Assembly (NCBI RefSeq): GCF_000447295.1
Contig: NZ_KE650771.1
Coordinates: 4,416,282 to 4,480,281, forward strand
DNA from: Fischerella sp. PCC 9431
GTDB taxonomy: Bacteria > Cyanobacteriota > Cyanobacteriia > Cyanobacteriales > Nostocaceae
Length of the DNA stretch: 64,000 nucleotides
Direction of reading: 5' to 3'
The notes under the pieces: model-generated
Seen by the model: only the letters and a program-made list of their open reading frames with translations
What the model was told of the DNA's origin: nothing
The model's database searches: none
Shown: positions 28,268-38,230 of the stretch, one piece after another
How positions within the stretch are numbered: the stretch's first letter is position 1
Layout of the letters: every line of letters starts with the position of its first letter
Position numbers and translations under genes: made by a program

Positions 28268-28750
28268 TTAAATACGTCTTTCATATTTTTTCATAATATA
28301 AAGAATAAAAAAAGACACAAAAATACTAAGTAGTCCTAATTGCCACAAACCACATCCAGCTATAATCCCTAATCCAGATGAAGTCCAAATAGCTGCTGCG
28401 GAAGTGAGTCCATGAATTTCTACTCTTGAGGATTCTTCGTCTGAAGTTTCTCGCAAAATTTCTCCAGCACCCAGAAATCCTACACCCGCAGCTACACCCT
28501 GAATAACGCGGCTGAGTCCATTGTAATCTTGCGGTTCTATGTCTATTTGTAAGATGACGAGGACAAAAATTGCCGAAGCAACACTTACCAACATATGAGT
28601 TCTCAAACCAGCTGGTTTGCGTCTGCGCTCACGTTCTAAGCCAATTACCCCCCCAAAAAATACTGCTAGGCATAGTCTAAAGGCAATGTTAGCCCAATCA
28701 TTAGGTGCCAGAAAAAATGTATTTGGCGATACTAAAAGCACTGATACCAT
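28268..28750 (-). CDS. MgtC/SapB family membrane protein
   Basis: A 160-residue membrane protein with four to five helices. The signature is FFGGVIGLERERRRKPAGLR then THMLVSVASAIF and GVAAGVGFLGAGEIL, HGLTSAAAIWTSSGLGIIAG. MgtC proteins affect ion homeostasis and adaptation to low magnesium, with an unclear molecular role. The usual C-terminal soluble ACT-like domain is absent, as in the SapB-like group. Confidence 0.9.
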   Translation of the reverse strand: MVSVLLVSPNTFFLAPNDWANIAFRLCLAVFFGGVIGLERERRRKPAGLRTHMLVSVASAIFVLVILQIDIEPQDYNGLSRVIQGVAAGVGFLGAGEILRETSDEESSRVEIHGLTSAAAIWTSSGLGIIAGCGLWQLGLLSIFVSFFILYIMKKYERRI

Positions 28751-29393
28751 GCACTTATACTATTGTTGAGAATCCTTGGCAGTATGTGAGCGTAGCCATT
28801 TCTGCTAAAATACCAAATTTAACGGCTGATACTCAAATTCTTGGTTTTGTTCATTTCAACGTTTTCCCAATTTTTTGGAAGTTGTCTTTTCTAGAGCCGT
28901 ATAATCCTTTGGTGTGATGGTCTTGCTCAAGCTTTGGCAATTGTAGTATTGTGGTAAGATTTTTGATATAGATTTTTGTTTCTAAAATGCCCAGCAAGTT
29001 ATAGTACTAAAAATTCAGACTCAAAAATAAGTGAATTTACTTACCTGTTGTTTAGTTTGCAAATTATGTAAACTAGCAATAATGAGAAAGCTGCGGCGAT
29101 TGTGGGGGATAATAACGCAAGTTATAAAAATTTTATCTTTAATATTGTTCAGTATAAACTCAACCGCAACACTAAAAGCTAGAAAACCTGTTAACAAGTT
29201 GTCTATTTGTTCAGCTTAGATAGATTTCTAGAAACTTTACCGCTAGTCCTGGTAATACATAGACGCTGAAACTTAGTTTTAGTAGGATTTTGTTCTCTGT
29301 TGATTATTTGGTAGTTCCAACGAAAACTGCTATTACGTCTATGGAATGACCAATCACCAACTAGCAACCGACAACCAACAACTGACTAATTGA
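28751..29393. other. Non-coding spacer
   Basis: 643 bp. Short frames exist but none looks like a conserved protein: the best, at 29031, has no ribosome site and unusual composition. The 3' end has CAATCACCAACTAGCAACCG-like CAAC repeats just before the next start. Nothing else recognised. Confidence 0.5.
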
Positions 29394-31913
29394 GTGGACA
29401 AACTCTACTGGCTTGAGCAAATTAAACTGCTAGATCGCGCCGAAGTTGGTGATAAAGCTTTTTATTTAAGCAGAATCATGCAGCGTGGTTATCCGGTGCT
29501 GTCTGGTTTTGTCATTCCAGCATCAGTTTTGCGAGAATTTCTAGAAAATCTCAACAGTTCAGAAACATTAATTGCTGACTTACCAAATTCTTCATTGCAC
29601 TTGGATGTTGGTAATTGGCGCCAACTTCAGCAGGTAGCTGAACGGTTGCGTCAAGAAATTATTAGTGCAACTGTATCACCTGAATTATTAACAGCTATCT
29701 CTCAAGCAACTCAAAATTGGGAAACTCAATGTCTGATATTTCGCCCAAGTTTAACATTCCCCACACTTAAGCACGGAGTTGCGAATATATCTGGTTTACT
29801 AGACTCACAAATTTGTCATTGCGAACAAGAAGCGATCGCCTCCGCACTCAAGCAGACTTGGAGTCAGTTGTTTCGTGCTAGAAGTCTTTTATGCTGGCAA
29901 CAAGCAGGAATTGATCTCCAGCACATTAATTTAGCAATTTTAGTGCAACCGATCCACAATGCACTCGCCAGTGGCTTAGTAAGTACCAACTCTTCCCATT
30001 GGGAAATTCAAGCCTCTTATGGTCTGGGAATTGCGATCGCCCACGGTGAAGTTTTGCCAGATGTCTACTATATTCAACCAGAAACTAGCATTGTTCAAGA
30101 GCAACAGTTGGGATACAAGCTACTCGCCTATTGCATCAATAATAATGAAAATTCTGGCGTTGATGTGCAATCTACATCAATATCATTGCCCAAACAAGAT
30201 GAATCTGGTTTGCAAGTATATCTACTCACTGAAGCCCAACAACAAGCATACGCTTTACCAGAGGAATGTTTGCAACAACTCATCAGACTGACAAATCAAC
30301 TTGTCAAAGAACTCGGTAAACACCTCACCCTAGAGTGGACAATTTCTCAACAAACTCTATCGGGAACACTTTACATAACGCAAATTAGCCTACCGCAATC
30401 AGAAGTTTCCAATCTTCACTTTATCAAAGGACTAGGTGCAGCAACAGGAAAAATCACAGCACCTGCTCATGTTATCCATTCTCAGCAAAGACCAGAACAA
30501 CTACCCAAAGGAGTAATTTTAGTTGCGCCAGCCATTACCCCAAATTGGTTGCCTATATTGGAACAAGCAGCAGGTATTATTACTGAGTATGGAGGTATTA
30601 CAAGCCACGCAGCAATTCTCGCCAGAGAATTAGGTATTCCAGCAGTAGTCAACGCAGCCAGTGCTACAACTGTAATTCATAATGGCGAACAATTGTTAAT
30701 TGATGGTGATAAAGGAGAAATTTACCGCCTGAATACGGAGGTACAACAAGAGGAAACTACGAGGAGACAATCAGATCAATTTTTGCCTTTTCTCTCATTT
30801 TCTCATCACACGACACCTTCAAACCAGTCTGCATCTATACCAGAAGCAGCAAAACGTTTACAGAATAGAAATTACTTACGTGCGCGAGTTTCCCCACTTT
30901 TACAAAATGGTAGTGAATCCTCCGCAGCTTTGAATCCAGCTTTTCACCATACTCCAACAACAAACGACAATACTGTTTCATCTACAACTAACTCCTCAAC
31001 AAAGGAATCCATAATTGCTACCCAGCTGCTAGTTAACCTAAGTCAGCCTAGTTTGATCGAGCAAGTGCTTTCTTTGCCCATTGATGGAGTAGGATTATTG
31101 CGTTCAGAATTGATGGTACTCAACATTCTAGAAGGACAGCACCCCCTAAATTGGCTAACCAATGGACGCCAGGATGTACTGTTAGAGCGATGGTACGAAC
31201 AAATTTTACAATTTGCCCAAGCCTTTGCTCCACAACCTGTTTTTTATCGGTCATTAGACTGGCGATCGCGTGAATTACAATCAAGTAGCGAGAATTTACA
31301 ATCTTCACCGCAATCTATGTTGGGAGAACGTGGTACATTCAGCTATTTGGTCAATCCTGCTGTCTTTGAGTTAGAATTAGCTGCCTTAGCAAATGTACAG
31401 CAATCTGGTTATACCAATATTCACTTAATTTTGCCGTTTGTACGTACAGTCGAAGAATTCGACTTTTGTCGTCAAAAAGTAGAAGAAGCAAGGTTAAATA
31501 GAGTACCTCATTTTCAACTATGGATGATGGCAGAAGTACCTAGTGTGTTATTTCTGCTACCAGAATACGTCAAAGCTGGCGTCCAAGGAATTTCAATTGG
31601 CACCAATGACCTAACTCAACTACTATTAGGGGTAGATAGAGAGCAGGGACAATTTGCAAAAGCATTTGACGAACGTCACCCAGCAGTTATGAATGCTGTG
31701 GCTCAATTAATCCGCACAGCCAGAGAATTAGGAATACCTTGCTCTATTTGTGGTCAAGCACCTGCATTGTATCCAGAAATTATAGACCATCTAATCAAAT
31801 GGGGTATAACCTCTATTTCCGTAGAACCAGAAGCAGTAGCAAGAACATATCAAGCGATCGCACGTGCTGAACAACGCCTCATTTTAGAAGCCGCACGACG
31901 ACAAATGCAATAA
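29394..31913 (+). CDS. PEP synthase-like PEP-binding protein with degraded ATP-grasp half
   Basis: An 839-residue protein with the PEP-synthase/PPDK order. The N-terminal region starts VGDKAFYLSRIMQRGYPVLS. The central swivelling domain with the phospho-His is intact (YGGITSHAAILARELGIPAV, ~400-425), as is the C-terminal PEP/pyruvate TIM barrel (GLLRSELMVL; MMAEVPSVLFLL; ISIGTNDLTQLLLGVDR; SICGQAPALYPE). The ATP-grasp half lacks the VRSSA motif (CLIFRPSLTFPTLKHG instead), so ATP-driven phosphorylation is doubtful. Residues ~450-540 are a Ser/Thr/Gln-rich low-complexity linker not present in normal PEP synthases. GTG 29394 is the likely start. It could be regulatory or a PEP-dependent phosphotransfer protein. 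Confidence 0.75.
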   Translation: MDKLYWLEQIKLLDRAEVGDKAFYLSRIMQRGYPVLSGFVIPASVLREFLENLNSSETLIADLPNSSLHLDVGNWRQLQQVAERLRQEIISATVSPELLTAISQATQNWETQCLIFRPSLTFPTLKHGVANISGLLDSQICHCEQEAIASALKQTWSQLFRARSLLCWQQAGIDLQHINLAILVQPIHNALASGLVSTNSSHWEIQASYGLGIAIAHGEVLPDVYYIQPETSIVQEQQLGYKLLAYCINNNENSGVDVQSTSISLPKQDESGLQVYLLTEAQQQAYALPEECLQQLIRLTNQLVKELGKHLTLEWTISQQTLSGTLYITQISLPQSEVSNLHFIKGLGAATGKITAPAHVIHSQQRPEQLPKGVILVAPAITPNWLPILEQAAGIITEYGGITSHAAILARELGIPAVVNAASATTVIHNGEQLLIDGDKGEIYRLNTEVQQEETTRRQSDQFLPFLSFSHHTTPSNQSASIPEAAKRLQNRNYLRARVSPLLQNGSESSAALNPAFHHTPTTNDNTVSSTTNSSTKESIIATQLLVNLSQPSLIEQVLSLPIDGVGLLRSELMVLNILEGQHPLNWLTNGRQDVLLERWYEQILQFAQAFAPQPVFYRSLDWRSRELQSSSENLQSSPQSMLGERGTFSYLVNPAVFELELAALANVQQSGYTNIHLILPFVRTVEEFDFCRQKVEEARLNRVPHFQLWMMAEVPSVLFLLPEYVKAGVQGISIGTNDLTQLLLGVDREQGQFAKAFDERHPAVMNAVAQLIRTARELGIPCSICGQAPALYPEIIDHLIKWGITSISVEPEAVARTYQAIARAEQRLILEAARRQMQ

Positions 31914-31961
31914 GGGGAACGGGGAACGGGGAACAGGGAATGTATGATTAATTTTGTTTAG

Positions 31962-32756
31962 TTAATCTTCCGTACGCAATAACCAAAAACCACTAAAAGT
32001 CATTCCCGAATCATCAGGTTGCACTAGTAAAAAGTGTAATCCCCGACTTTCCCGCTTGCGCTGTTCATAAACCTTAGCCGCAGCTGCTACTTCTGGATCA
32101 CTAAACGTCGCTAAAATCCATCTATCCACCAAACTAGCTTCCAAAACCAACCCATCCGGCGCACCCGCAACATAACTTAACTCCACAGGACGCGCTTGCT
32201 GTAACCACCGTGCTAAACGCATTGATTGTCGTCCCCCATAAATTATCACACCAGGAACTGGCACTGTTGATGCCAAACCCAAATTAATCGGTTGTAGAAA
32301 CTCTGGTATTACCAAAATCGGCATAGGCTGTTCTGCAAACACTTCCAGCACCTTACCTGCGGACAAAGTTGCAAATCGCCATTCTTCCCCCCAGAGATTT
32401 TCCGGTAATGGCGTAGGTGGTGGTTTGTCTACTACCATCGGATAACTTTTTTCTTGCAACCACTCCTTCAATGCAAAAGTGCGGCGAGTCGGTTCAACAT
32501 TGATACCCAAACTGCGTCCAGCTTCCTGAATCAAACCCAAACATTGCGGGCGAAATACCTGAATTATATCTGGTAACTTCCCATCCGCAACTAGTTGCAA
32601 CTGAGTAATAACCCAACTGGAATTCACCTGAGACTGAGGACAAATCGCTTCATACTGAAAACTGCGATCGCGATCGCAAATCAACAACTCCCATAAAACT
32701 TGTCCTGCTGCCTGTTGTTGGCGATGATGATAAAAATCAGCTTGCCAAATTAACAT
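31962..32756 (-). CDS. Tab2/Atab2 family RNA-binding protein (DUF1092)
   Basis: A 264-residue protein of the Tab2 family: IWQADFYHHRQQQAAGQVLW at the start, PTRRTFALKEWLQ in the middle and the conserved C-terminal FSGFWLLR. Tab2 of Chlamydomonas and Atab2 of Arabidopsis bind psaB mRNA or related messages and activate photosystem I translation; the cyanobacterial version is presumed to have a similar role. It is a cytosolic protein with no signal peptide. It is separated from glgP by a duplicated 71-bp repeat. Confidence 0.88.
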   Translation of the reverse strand: MLIWQADFYHHRQQQAAGQVLWELLICDRDRSFQYEAICPQSQVNSSWVITQLQLVADGKLPDIIQVFRPQCLGLIQEAGRSLGINVEPTRRTFALKEWLQEKSYPMVVDKPPPTPLPENLWGEEWRFATLSAGKVLEVFAEQPMPILVIPEFLQPINLGLASTVPVPGVIIYGGRQSMRLARWLQQARPVELSYVAGAPDGLVLEASLVDRWILATFSDPEVAAAAKVYEQRKRESRGLHFLLVQPDDSGMTFSGFWLLRTED

Positions 32757-32766
32757 AATTCACCAT

Positions 32767-32913
32767 TTAAAAAAAATGAACCACAAAGACACAAAGACAC
32801 GAAGGTTTCTTGGTGACTTGGAGCCTTGGTGTTTCATTCATGTTAAAAAAAATGAACCACAAAGACACAAAGACACGAAGGTTTCTTGGTGACTTGGAGT
32901 CTTGGTGGTTCAT
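32767..32913. repeat. Duplicated 71-bp repeat
   Basis: Two direct copies, 32767-32837 and 32843-32913, offset by 76 bp and differing at only two positions. Each begins TTAAAAAAAATGAACCACAA and ends CTTGGTG-TTCAT; the end GTGGTTC mirrors the start GAACCAC, so a copy is itself a loose inverted repeat. It is a dispersed spacer repeat recently duplicated in tandem between glgP and the Tab2 gene. Confidence 0.9.
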
Positions 32914-32919
32914 CAATTC

Positions 32920-35133
32920 TTAAACTAATACTTTCGCTAAAATCGGTGGTACTGTGACGGCAATTTCTGGGACGTATACTTGGGAAACGTAATCAGCAAT
33001 CATGCGATCGGTGTTAAATAGTGGTGCGTTGGTTTTGATGGAAGATTTCATCATTTGTATCCAACCGTGGGGAATGCTGTTCGCATCTTGGTTGTAGTAG
33101 AGGGGAGTGATTTCTTCCTCTAATAATTTATACAATGATTCAGAGTCAATACGGTCTTGTAGCTCTTGATCGCTGGTGTGGGCATCTTCGCCAATTGCCC
33201 AACCGTTAATGCCTTTACCGTTAGCGTCTGCTTGGTAGCCTTCGCACCACCAACCATCAAGGACGCTACAATTTATACCACCATTGAAGCAGACTTTTTG
33301 TCCACTTGTACCGGATGCTTCTAGAGGACGACGAGGGTTGTTTAACCAGACATCGACGCCTTGGACGAGCTTTTGGGCAGTGTAGATGTCGTAGTCTTCG
33401 ATGAAAGCAACGCGATTGGTGAGGGCTGGATGTTTGCACCACTCCATTAAGCGTTGAATAATTCGCTTACCTTCTTCATCGGCGGGGTGTGCTTTACCGG
33501 CGAAGATAATTTGTACGGGTCGGTCAGGGTTACCAAAAATTCTGAGGGCGCGTTCCATGTCACGCAGCAGTAGGTGACCGCGTTTGTATGGTGAGAAACG
33601 TCTTGCAAATCCGATGGTGAGTGCTTTGGGATCTAGTAAGGTATCAGTGGCTTGAATATTTTGGTAGTCTTCGCCTCGTCCTTCTCTAGCTTTCTTAACT
33701 TTATGGCGAGTGTGAGCAACAAGTCTTTCTTTGAGAATTTGATGTCGCCACCACAGTTCTTCGTTGGGAATGTCGTCTACTTTTGACCACATTTTCGGGT
33801 CAACTGCATGGGTTTTCCAATTAGTTCCCAAATACTGATTGTACAATTCTGCTATTAGAGGAGCGGTCCAAGTTGGTGCATGGACTCCGTTGGTAATGTA
33901 GCCGATGGGGACGTTATCTTCAGATCGATTAGGATACATGACTGTCCACATTTGGCGGGAAACTCGTCCGTGTAACTCGCTGACGCCGTTGGAGGTACGA
34001 CACATCCGCAATGCTAAAACTGTCATACCAAAGGGTTCCCAAGGATCGCCAAGTCGGCGTGCGCCTAATGCTAAGAATTGTTCGCGAGAAAGGCGTAGTT
34101 GAGGCCAGTAGTGGGCGAAGAACGAGTCCATTAAATCTGGAGAGAAGACATCATGACCGGCGGGAACGGGTGTATGGGTGGTGAAGACACAACGTTTACG
34201 TACATCTGTTTCGACGTCGTAGAAGGATTTGTTGGTACGTTCAATTTCTTGGCGAACAACTTCTAAGGTACAGAAGGCGGCGTGTCCTTCGTTGAGGTGA
34301 TAGACAGATGGTTGGATTCCCAAAGCTGTTAATGCACGGACACCACCAATTCCTAAAACAACTTCTTGGGCGATGCGAGTTTCTTGATTACCGCCATAAA
34401 GGTGTCCTGTTAACCAACGATCAATGGGATCATTGTCGTCGCGATCGCTATCTAAAAGATAGAGGGTGACTCGCCCAACTCGTACTTGCCAAATTTGTAC
34501 TTTTACCCGGCGCTGGCGAATTTCTAGTTCGATGGTGAGTGGTTGCCCTTGCTCGTTTTTAATGAGTTCTATGGGCATACGATGGAAGATATTATCCACA
34601 TAATAGTCTTCCTGCCAGCCACCACGGTTCAAGCGTTGTCGGAAGTAACCTTGACGATACAATAAGCCAATGGCAACCATTGGTACGCCCAAATCGGATG
34701 AAGATTTGAGGTGATCGCCTGCAAGAATACCCAAACCGCCAGAGTAGACGGGTAAGGATTCGTGAATGCCAAATTCGGCGCAAAAGTAAGCAATCGGATG
34801 TTCGGTGGAAACTTGCGGTGCGACTCGGTTCACCCAAGTGTCCTTTTGGGTCATGTATTCGTCGAATTCTTTGGCGAGGGCTGAAATTTGCTTGAGATAA
34901 AACGGGTCTTCTGCAAGCTGGGTGAGGCGTTCGTAGGTTGCTGATTCTAATATTGCTACTGGGTTATGTCCGCAACGTTCCCATTCTTGGGGATCGATGG
35001 TTTGAAATAAAGCGATGCGATCGCTTGTCCAAGACCACCAATAGTTGTAAGCCAAATCTGCCAAGCGTCGCAGTGGTAAAGGCAATTTTTCACTCAAGCG
35101 AAGCGCTGCGGTCATTGCAATGCTTTTAGTCAT
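32920..35133 (-). CDS. glgP: Alpha-glucan phosphorylase
   Basis: A 737-residue phosphorylase of the short alpha-glucan family that releases glucose-1-phosphate from glycogen. Conserved blocks: AYNYWWSWTSDRIALFQTID at the N-terminus, GGLGILAGDHLKSSSDLGVP, the substrate and PLP region YKRGHLLLRDMERAL, and RPLEASGTSGQKVCFNGGIN. It is a cytosolic glycogen-breakdown enzyme. An in-frame ATG six codons on (MTAALRLSEKL) is an alternative start. pgi lies ~6 kb away on the same strand, so the two act in adjacent steps but are not one operon. Confidence 0.95.
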   Translation of the reverse strand: MTKSIAMTAALRLSEKLPLPLRRLADLAYNYWWSWTSDRIALFQTIDPQEWERCGHNPVAILESATYERLTQLAEDPFYLKQISALAKEFDEYMTQKDTWVNRVAPQVSTEHPIAYFCAEFGIHESLPVYSGGLGILAGDHLKSSSDLGVPMVAIGLLYRQGYFRQRLNRGGWQEDYYVDNIFHRMPIELIKNEQGQPLTIELEIRQRRVKVQIWQVRVGRVTLYLLDSDRDDNDPIDRWLTGHLYGGNQETRIAQEVVLGIGGVRALTALGIQPSVYHLNEGHAAFCTLEVVRQEIERTNKSFYDVETDVRKRCVFTTHTPVPAGHDVFSPDLMDSFFAHYWPQLRLSREQFLALGARRLGDPWEPFGMTVLALRMCRTSNGVSELHGRVSRQMWTVMYPNRSEDNVPIGYITNGVHAPTWTAPLIAELYNQYLGTNWKTHAVDPKMWSKVDDIPNEELWWRHQILKERLVAHTRHKVKKAREGRGEDYQNIQATDTLLDPKALTIGFARRFSPYKRGHLLLRDMERALRIFGNPDRPVQIIFAGKAHPADEEGKRIIQRLMEWCKHPALTNRVAFIEDYDIYTAQKLVQGVDVWLNNPRRPLEASGTSGQKVCFNGGINCSVLDGWWCEGYQADANGKGINGWAIGEDAHTSDQELQDRIDSESLYKLLEEEITPLYYNQDANSIPHGWIQMMKSSIKTNAPLFNTDRMIADYVSQVYVPEIAVTVPPILAKVLV

Positions 35134-35818
35134 AATTATTGTTTGTTTAGTTTTGTAAGTTTACTAGTCAATCACGACAACTAAAGCGACTATTTTAATC
35201 AGTAATCAGGGATAATTTCACCCTTTAATCTATTTCTTGTCATCCGGTGGGTTATCTACGCAAAGCCTGATCAAACTTTTTGCTTTTTCGTTTTTAACTT
35301 CAATTAAATCATCCTGCTTTTTGTGCCGATTTGCATAGGTTTATACTTCAATTTTATTGACATTGTTTTAACTTATTTTTGATATTTTTAAGTTTTATTT
35401 AATTATTTTCGATTTTGAAATCATGCAAAGTCAAGATTCCACAACATTCCAGCGAATACGTCTGAATCAAAGAGAATCTTAAAAAATAATATTGAATTCA
35501 AAAAACAAAAATAAATTAAGTCTATTGTGAATTTTAAAATTAAGTGACGGTTCAGGGAAATTTCTGAAAATTTAGCCTAATTTAGATGTATCAGAATGTA
35601 GATTTAGTACTTTTTAAGTTTGTTTTTATAAACTAAAATAAATTATTTCTTAAGGATTTCAATACTGCTCGATTAATAATTTTTCTCGTAATTTTGTGCA
35701 TGTAGAGACGTTGCAGTGCAACGTCTCTGGTAGGTTTAAATCTCAATAAATGCTCACGACGAAGTCCAAAATCTAAAATCCACGCATCCAAAATCGGATC
35801 AGCCTTTTGCCTGCTGCT
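35134..35818. other. AT-rich spacer with a palindromic repeat
   Basis: 685 bp without a credible gene. It is AT-rich near 35330-35540. A perfect palindromic repeat lies near its 3' end (separate entry) and CAAAATC heptamers occur near 35768-35795. Confidence 0.55.
35704..35728. repeat. Palindromic dispersed repeat (AGAGACGTTGCA type)
   Basis: A perfect 12-bp inverted repeat, AGAGACGTTGCA and TGCAACGTCTCT, around one central G, preceded by TGT. Related in style to the hairpin at 1519-1540. No T-run follows, so a mobile repeat is more likely than a terminator. Confidence 0.75.
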
Positions 35819-36661
35819 TTATTGTAAAAGAGCGATCGCATGATGACGGATGTGATCTTCAATAAAAGAGGCTATAAAGTAATAGCTGTGGTCGTAGCCT
35901 TCTTGATAACGCAAATTTAAAGGTTGATCTACTTCTGCACAAGCTTTGTCAAATATATCCACAAGTAATTGTTCAGGCAAAAATTTATCAGCAGTACCTT
36001 GATCGATCAGAATTTGACTATGGTATCCTACTTGCTTGACTAACTCACAAGCATCATAAGCAGGCCAAGCTTCTAGATCTTCGCCAAGATAGCGACTGAA
36101 AGCTTTTTGTCCCCAAGCACAACGTATTGGTGCAGCAATCGGCGCGAAAGCTGAGACAGATTTATATTGTTGGGGATTTCGCATTGCACAAACTAGCGCC
36201 CCATGTCCACCCATAGAATGACCAAAAATACTTTGTCTGTCTGGTATTGCTGGGAAATTTTCGGCAATTACAGCAGGTAATTCATCAACGACATAACTAT
36301 ACATGCGGTAATGTGAAGCCCACGGTTCAACTGTAGCATCAACGTAAAAGCCCGCACCCGTGCCAAAGTCCCAGTCCTCATCCTCACCAGAAATTCCAGT
36401 GTTACGGGGGCTAGTATCTGGTACCACTAACATTAAACCGTACTTGGCAGCAAAGCGCTGCGCTCCCGCCTTCGCCATAAAATTTTCTTCTGTGCAAGTC
36501 AAACCAGAGAGGAAATAAAGCACAGGTACTGGTTCATAATTTGCTTGTGGTGGTTGGTAAACAGCAAAATGCATTTCACCATTACAACTAGTAGAGTAAT
36601 GGCGATAAAAGCCGAGTTTGCCATTAAAGCATTTTGATTCTGAACTTAGAGCAACAGACAT
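35819..36661 (-). CDS. S-formylglutathione hydrolase
   Basis: A 280-residue esterase-D-type S-formylglutathione hydrolase, which splits S-formylglutathione to formate and glutathione in formaldehyde detoxification. The nucleophile is Ser in [32 protein letters not shown] and VPDTSPRN are family blocks, and the C-terminal His is in [10 protein letters not shown]. Cytosolic. The glutathione-dependent formaldehyde dehydrogenase partner is not in the window. Confidence 0.94.
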   Translation of the reverse strand: MSVALSSESKCFNGKLGFYRHYSTSCNGEMHFAVYQPPQANYEPVPVLYFLSGLTCTEENFMAKAGAQRFAAKYGLMLVVPDTSPRNTGISGEDEDWDFGTGAGFYVDATVEPWASHYRMYSYVVDELPAVIAENFPAIPDRQSIFGHSMGGHGALVCAMRNPQQYKSVSAFAPIAAPIRCAWGQKAFSRYLGEDLEAWPAYDACELVKQVGYHSQILIDQGTADKFLPEQLLVDIFDKACAEVDQPLNLRYQEGYDHSYYFIASFIEDHIRHHAIALLQ

Positions 36662-36729
36662 GTTTTATTGGTTAAATTAGCTAAACTAACGAGTGAAGGA
36701 GGCTGTTTAGATTTAGTTAAAAACATACT

Positions 36730-37911
36730 ATGAACCAAGAACAACAGGATCTATTTGACTCTAAATCTGTACCAGAATCATCAATAACTGAACAAAATAC
36801 CCAACAAAAGCCCCAGGAAACCAATGAAAAGGAAAAGGTATCTTATAGCCATAAAACTGATCGTATCCGGGCTTGGAGTGAATTTATTAAGTCCATAACC
36901 CCATATGTTTGGGTAGCTGTGATTATTATTGTGCTGATTCCGTTGCTAGGTAAATTTTTAATCGCAGGTTCATCACCACAAGATCATGTTATTACTCAAC
37001 CAACAAAAGATAATATAGTGATTGTTGAGAAAAAAGCTCCACCATCAGGAATAGAAGATGCGATCGCCACTGCAATTACAAATGCTCATGCTCAATCTCA
37101 GAGTTTTGCTGCGGCAAAATTAGATCTGTGGGTTGATGAATTAATGACTCGTGTTGATCATAGTTTTTTAGATTGGTATTTTAATTATTTTAATCAAAAA
37201 AAACTAGAATTTAGCACTCCATTTGTCTGGTTAACTTCGGCGGTTGCTCACTGGACAAATGCGAATAATCCCTCGCCTACACAAGCAGTAGCCGAAAAAT
37301 TAACTGAGAATTTTCAAACGGAATTTGCCAAGCGTGTTCTCAGACCAAAAGTTGCTCAATTGGAATTAGAAAATATTACTAAAGAGACTATAGATTTTTA
37401 TGTAGCTCATTTGAGTCAAAATATAGCTGATATTCAAAGTAGTTACAAGATTCCTCAAGGAGATTGGGAACGTTATCTCGGTGATATTGCCGTTACTGTT
37501 AATGATACAGAAGGCAATATCTCTAATTTATCTTTAAAGATTTTAACTGGAGGTAGTGCTTATTTACTTACAAAAGCGATGATTCCCACTGTCACCAAAG
37601 TCGGGAGTAAAGTTGTCACATCTTTTGCTGGAAAAGCTGGTGCAAAAATGGCTGCTAAAACTGGTGGTACAGTTGCTGCAAAATTAGGCGCAGAATTATT
37701 AGACCCGATTGTAGGTGTTGGAATTATTATCTGGGATGTCTGGGATTTTAATCATACAATAGCAGTCGAAAAACCTATTTTGCGAGATGCAATTAGTGAT
37801 TATTTACAACAAGTCAAATTATCATTGCTAGATAATCCCGAAAATGGAATTATGTCAGCAATTAATCAGGTAGAAAGTGGAATGTTTAACAATGTTCGTA
37901 GTAATGCTTAA
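36730..37911 (+). CDS. Membrane-anchored protein of unknown function
   Basis: A 393-residue protein I cannot place in a named family. The N-terminal 50 residues are polar and disordered, then one transmembrane helix (VWVAVIIIVLIPLLGKFLIA, ~56-75). A long helical domain follows, containing HSFLDWYFNYFNQKKLEFST. Residues ~275-330 are Gly/Ala-rich hydrophobic (GKAGAKMAAKTGGTVAAKLG, DPIVGVGIIIWDVWDF) and could insert into membrane like a two-helix hairpin. The C-terminal part has IMSAINQVESGMFN. It is alone between fghA and ybjN-type genes. A channel-like or toxin-like property is only a guess from composition. Confidence 0.7.
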   Translation: MNQEQQDLFDSKSVPESSITEQNTQQKPQETNEKEKVSYSHKTDRIRAWSEFIKSITPYVWVAVIIIVLIPLLGKFLIAGSSPQDHVITQPTKDNIVIVEKKAPPSGIEDAIATAITNAHAQSQSFAAAKLDLWVDELMTRVDHSFLDWYFNYFNQKKLEFSTPFVWLTSAVAHWTNANNPSPTQAVAEKLTENFQTEFAKRVLRPKVAQLELENITKETIDFYVAHLSQNIADIQSSYKIPQGDWERYLGDIAVTVNDTEGNISNLSLKILTGGSAYLLTKAMIPTVTKVGSKVVTSFAGKAGAKMAAKTGGTVAAKLGAELLDPIVGVGIIIWDVWDFNHTIAVEKPILRDAISDYLQQVKLSLLDNPENGIMSAINQVESGMFNNVRSNA

Positions 37912-38230
37912 ATACTAATATAAATTAATTATTTTTTATTGAAAAAAGGGAACTTTTAACCGAGAAGAGGTAATAGAGAATAGAGATCAACCAAATTGGC
38001 GGATGCGGGTTAGTAGAAATCAAGTATTTTGTCTATATTTAGCCATCATTAAAATTGCTGGATATCAGATGTAAATTCAAAATGATATATTTTATTTATA
38101 TAAATTAACTGTAATTTAATTAACAGTTAAACATAATCTAAAACGTAGCGTTTCCACGCTATACCTATGCTGCTAGCAGGTTACACTAGGTCTGATAACA
38201 GCGGTTTTACCGTTTATTAATGAGGCTTTT
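37912..38230. other. AT-rich spacer
   Basis: 319 bp. AT-rich with GAAAAAAGGGAAC-like purine repeats at 37938-37985 and a small inverted pair, TAGCG/CGCTA, at 38146-38161. Nothing coding seen. Confidence 0.5.

Noticed and set aside
29031-29219. 62-residue frame upstream of the PEP-synthase-like gene
   Set aside because: No ribosome site, Cys/Leu-rich chance composition, no family.
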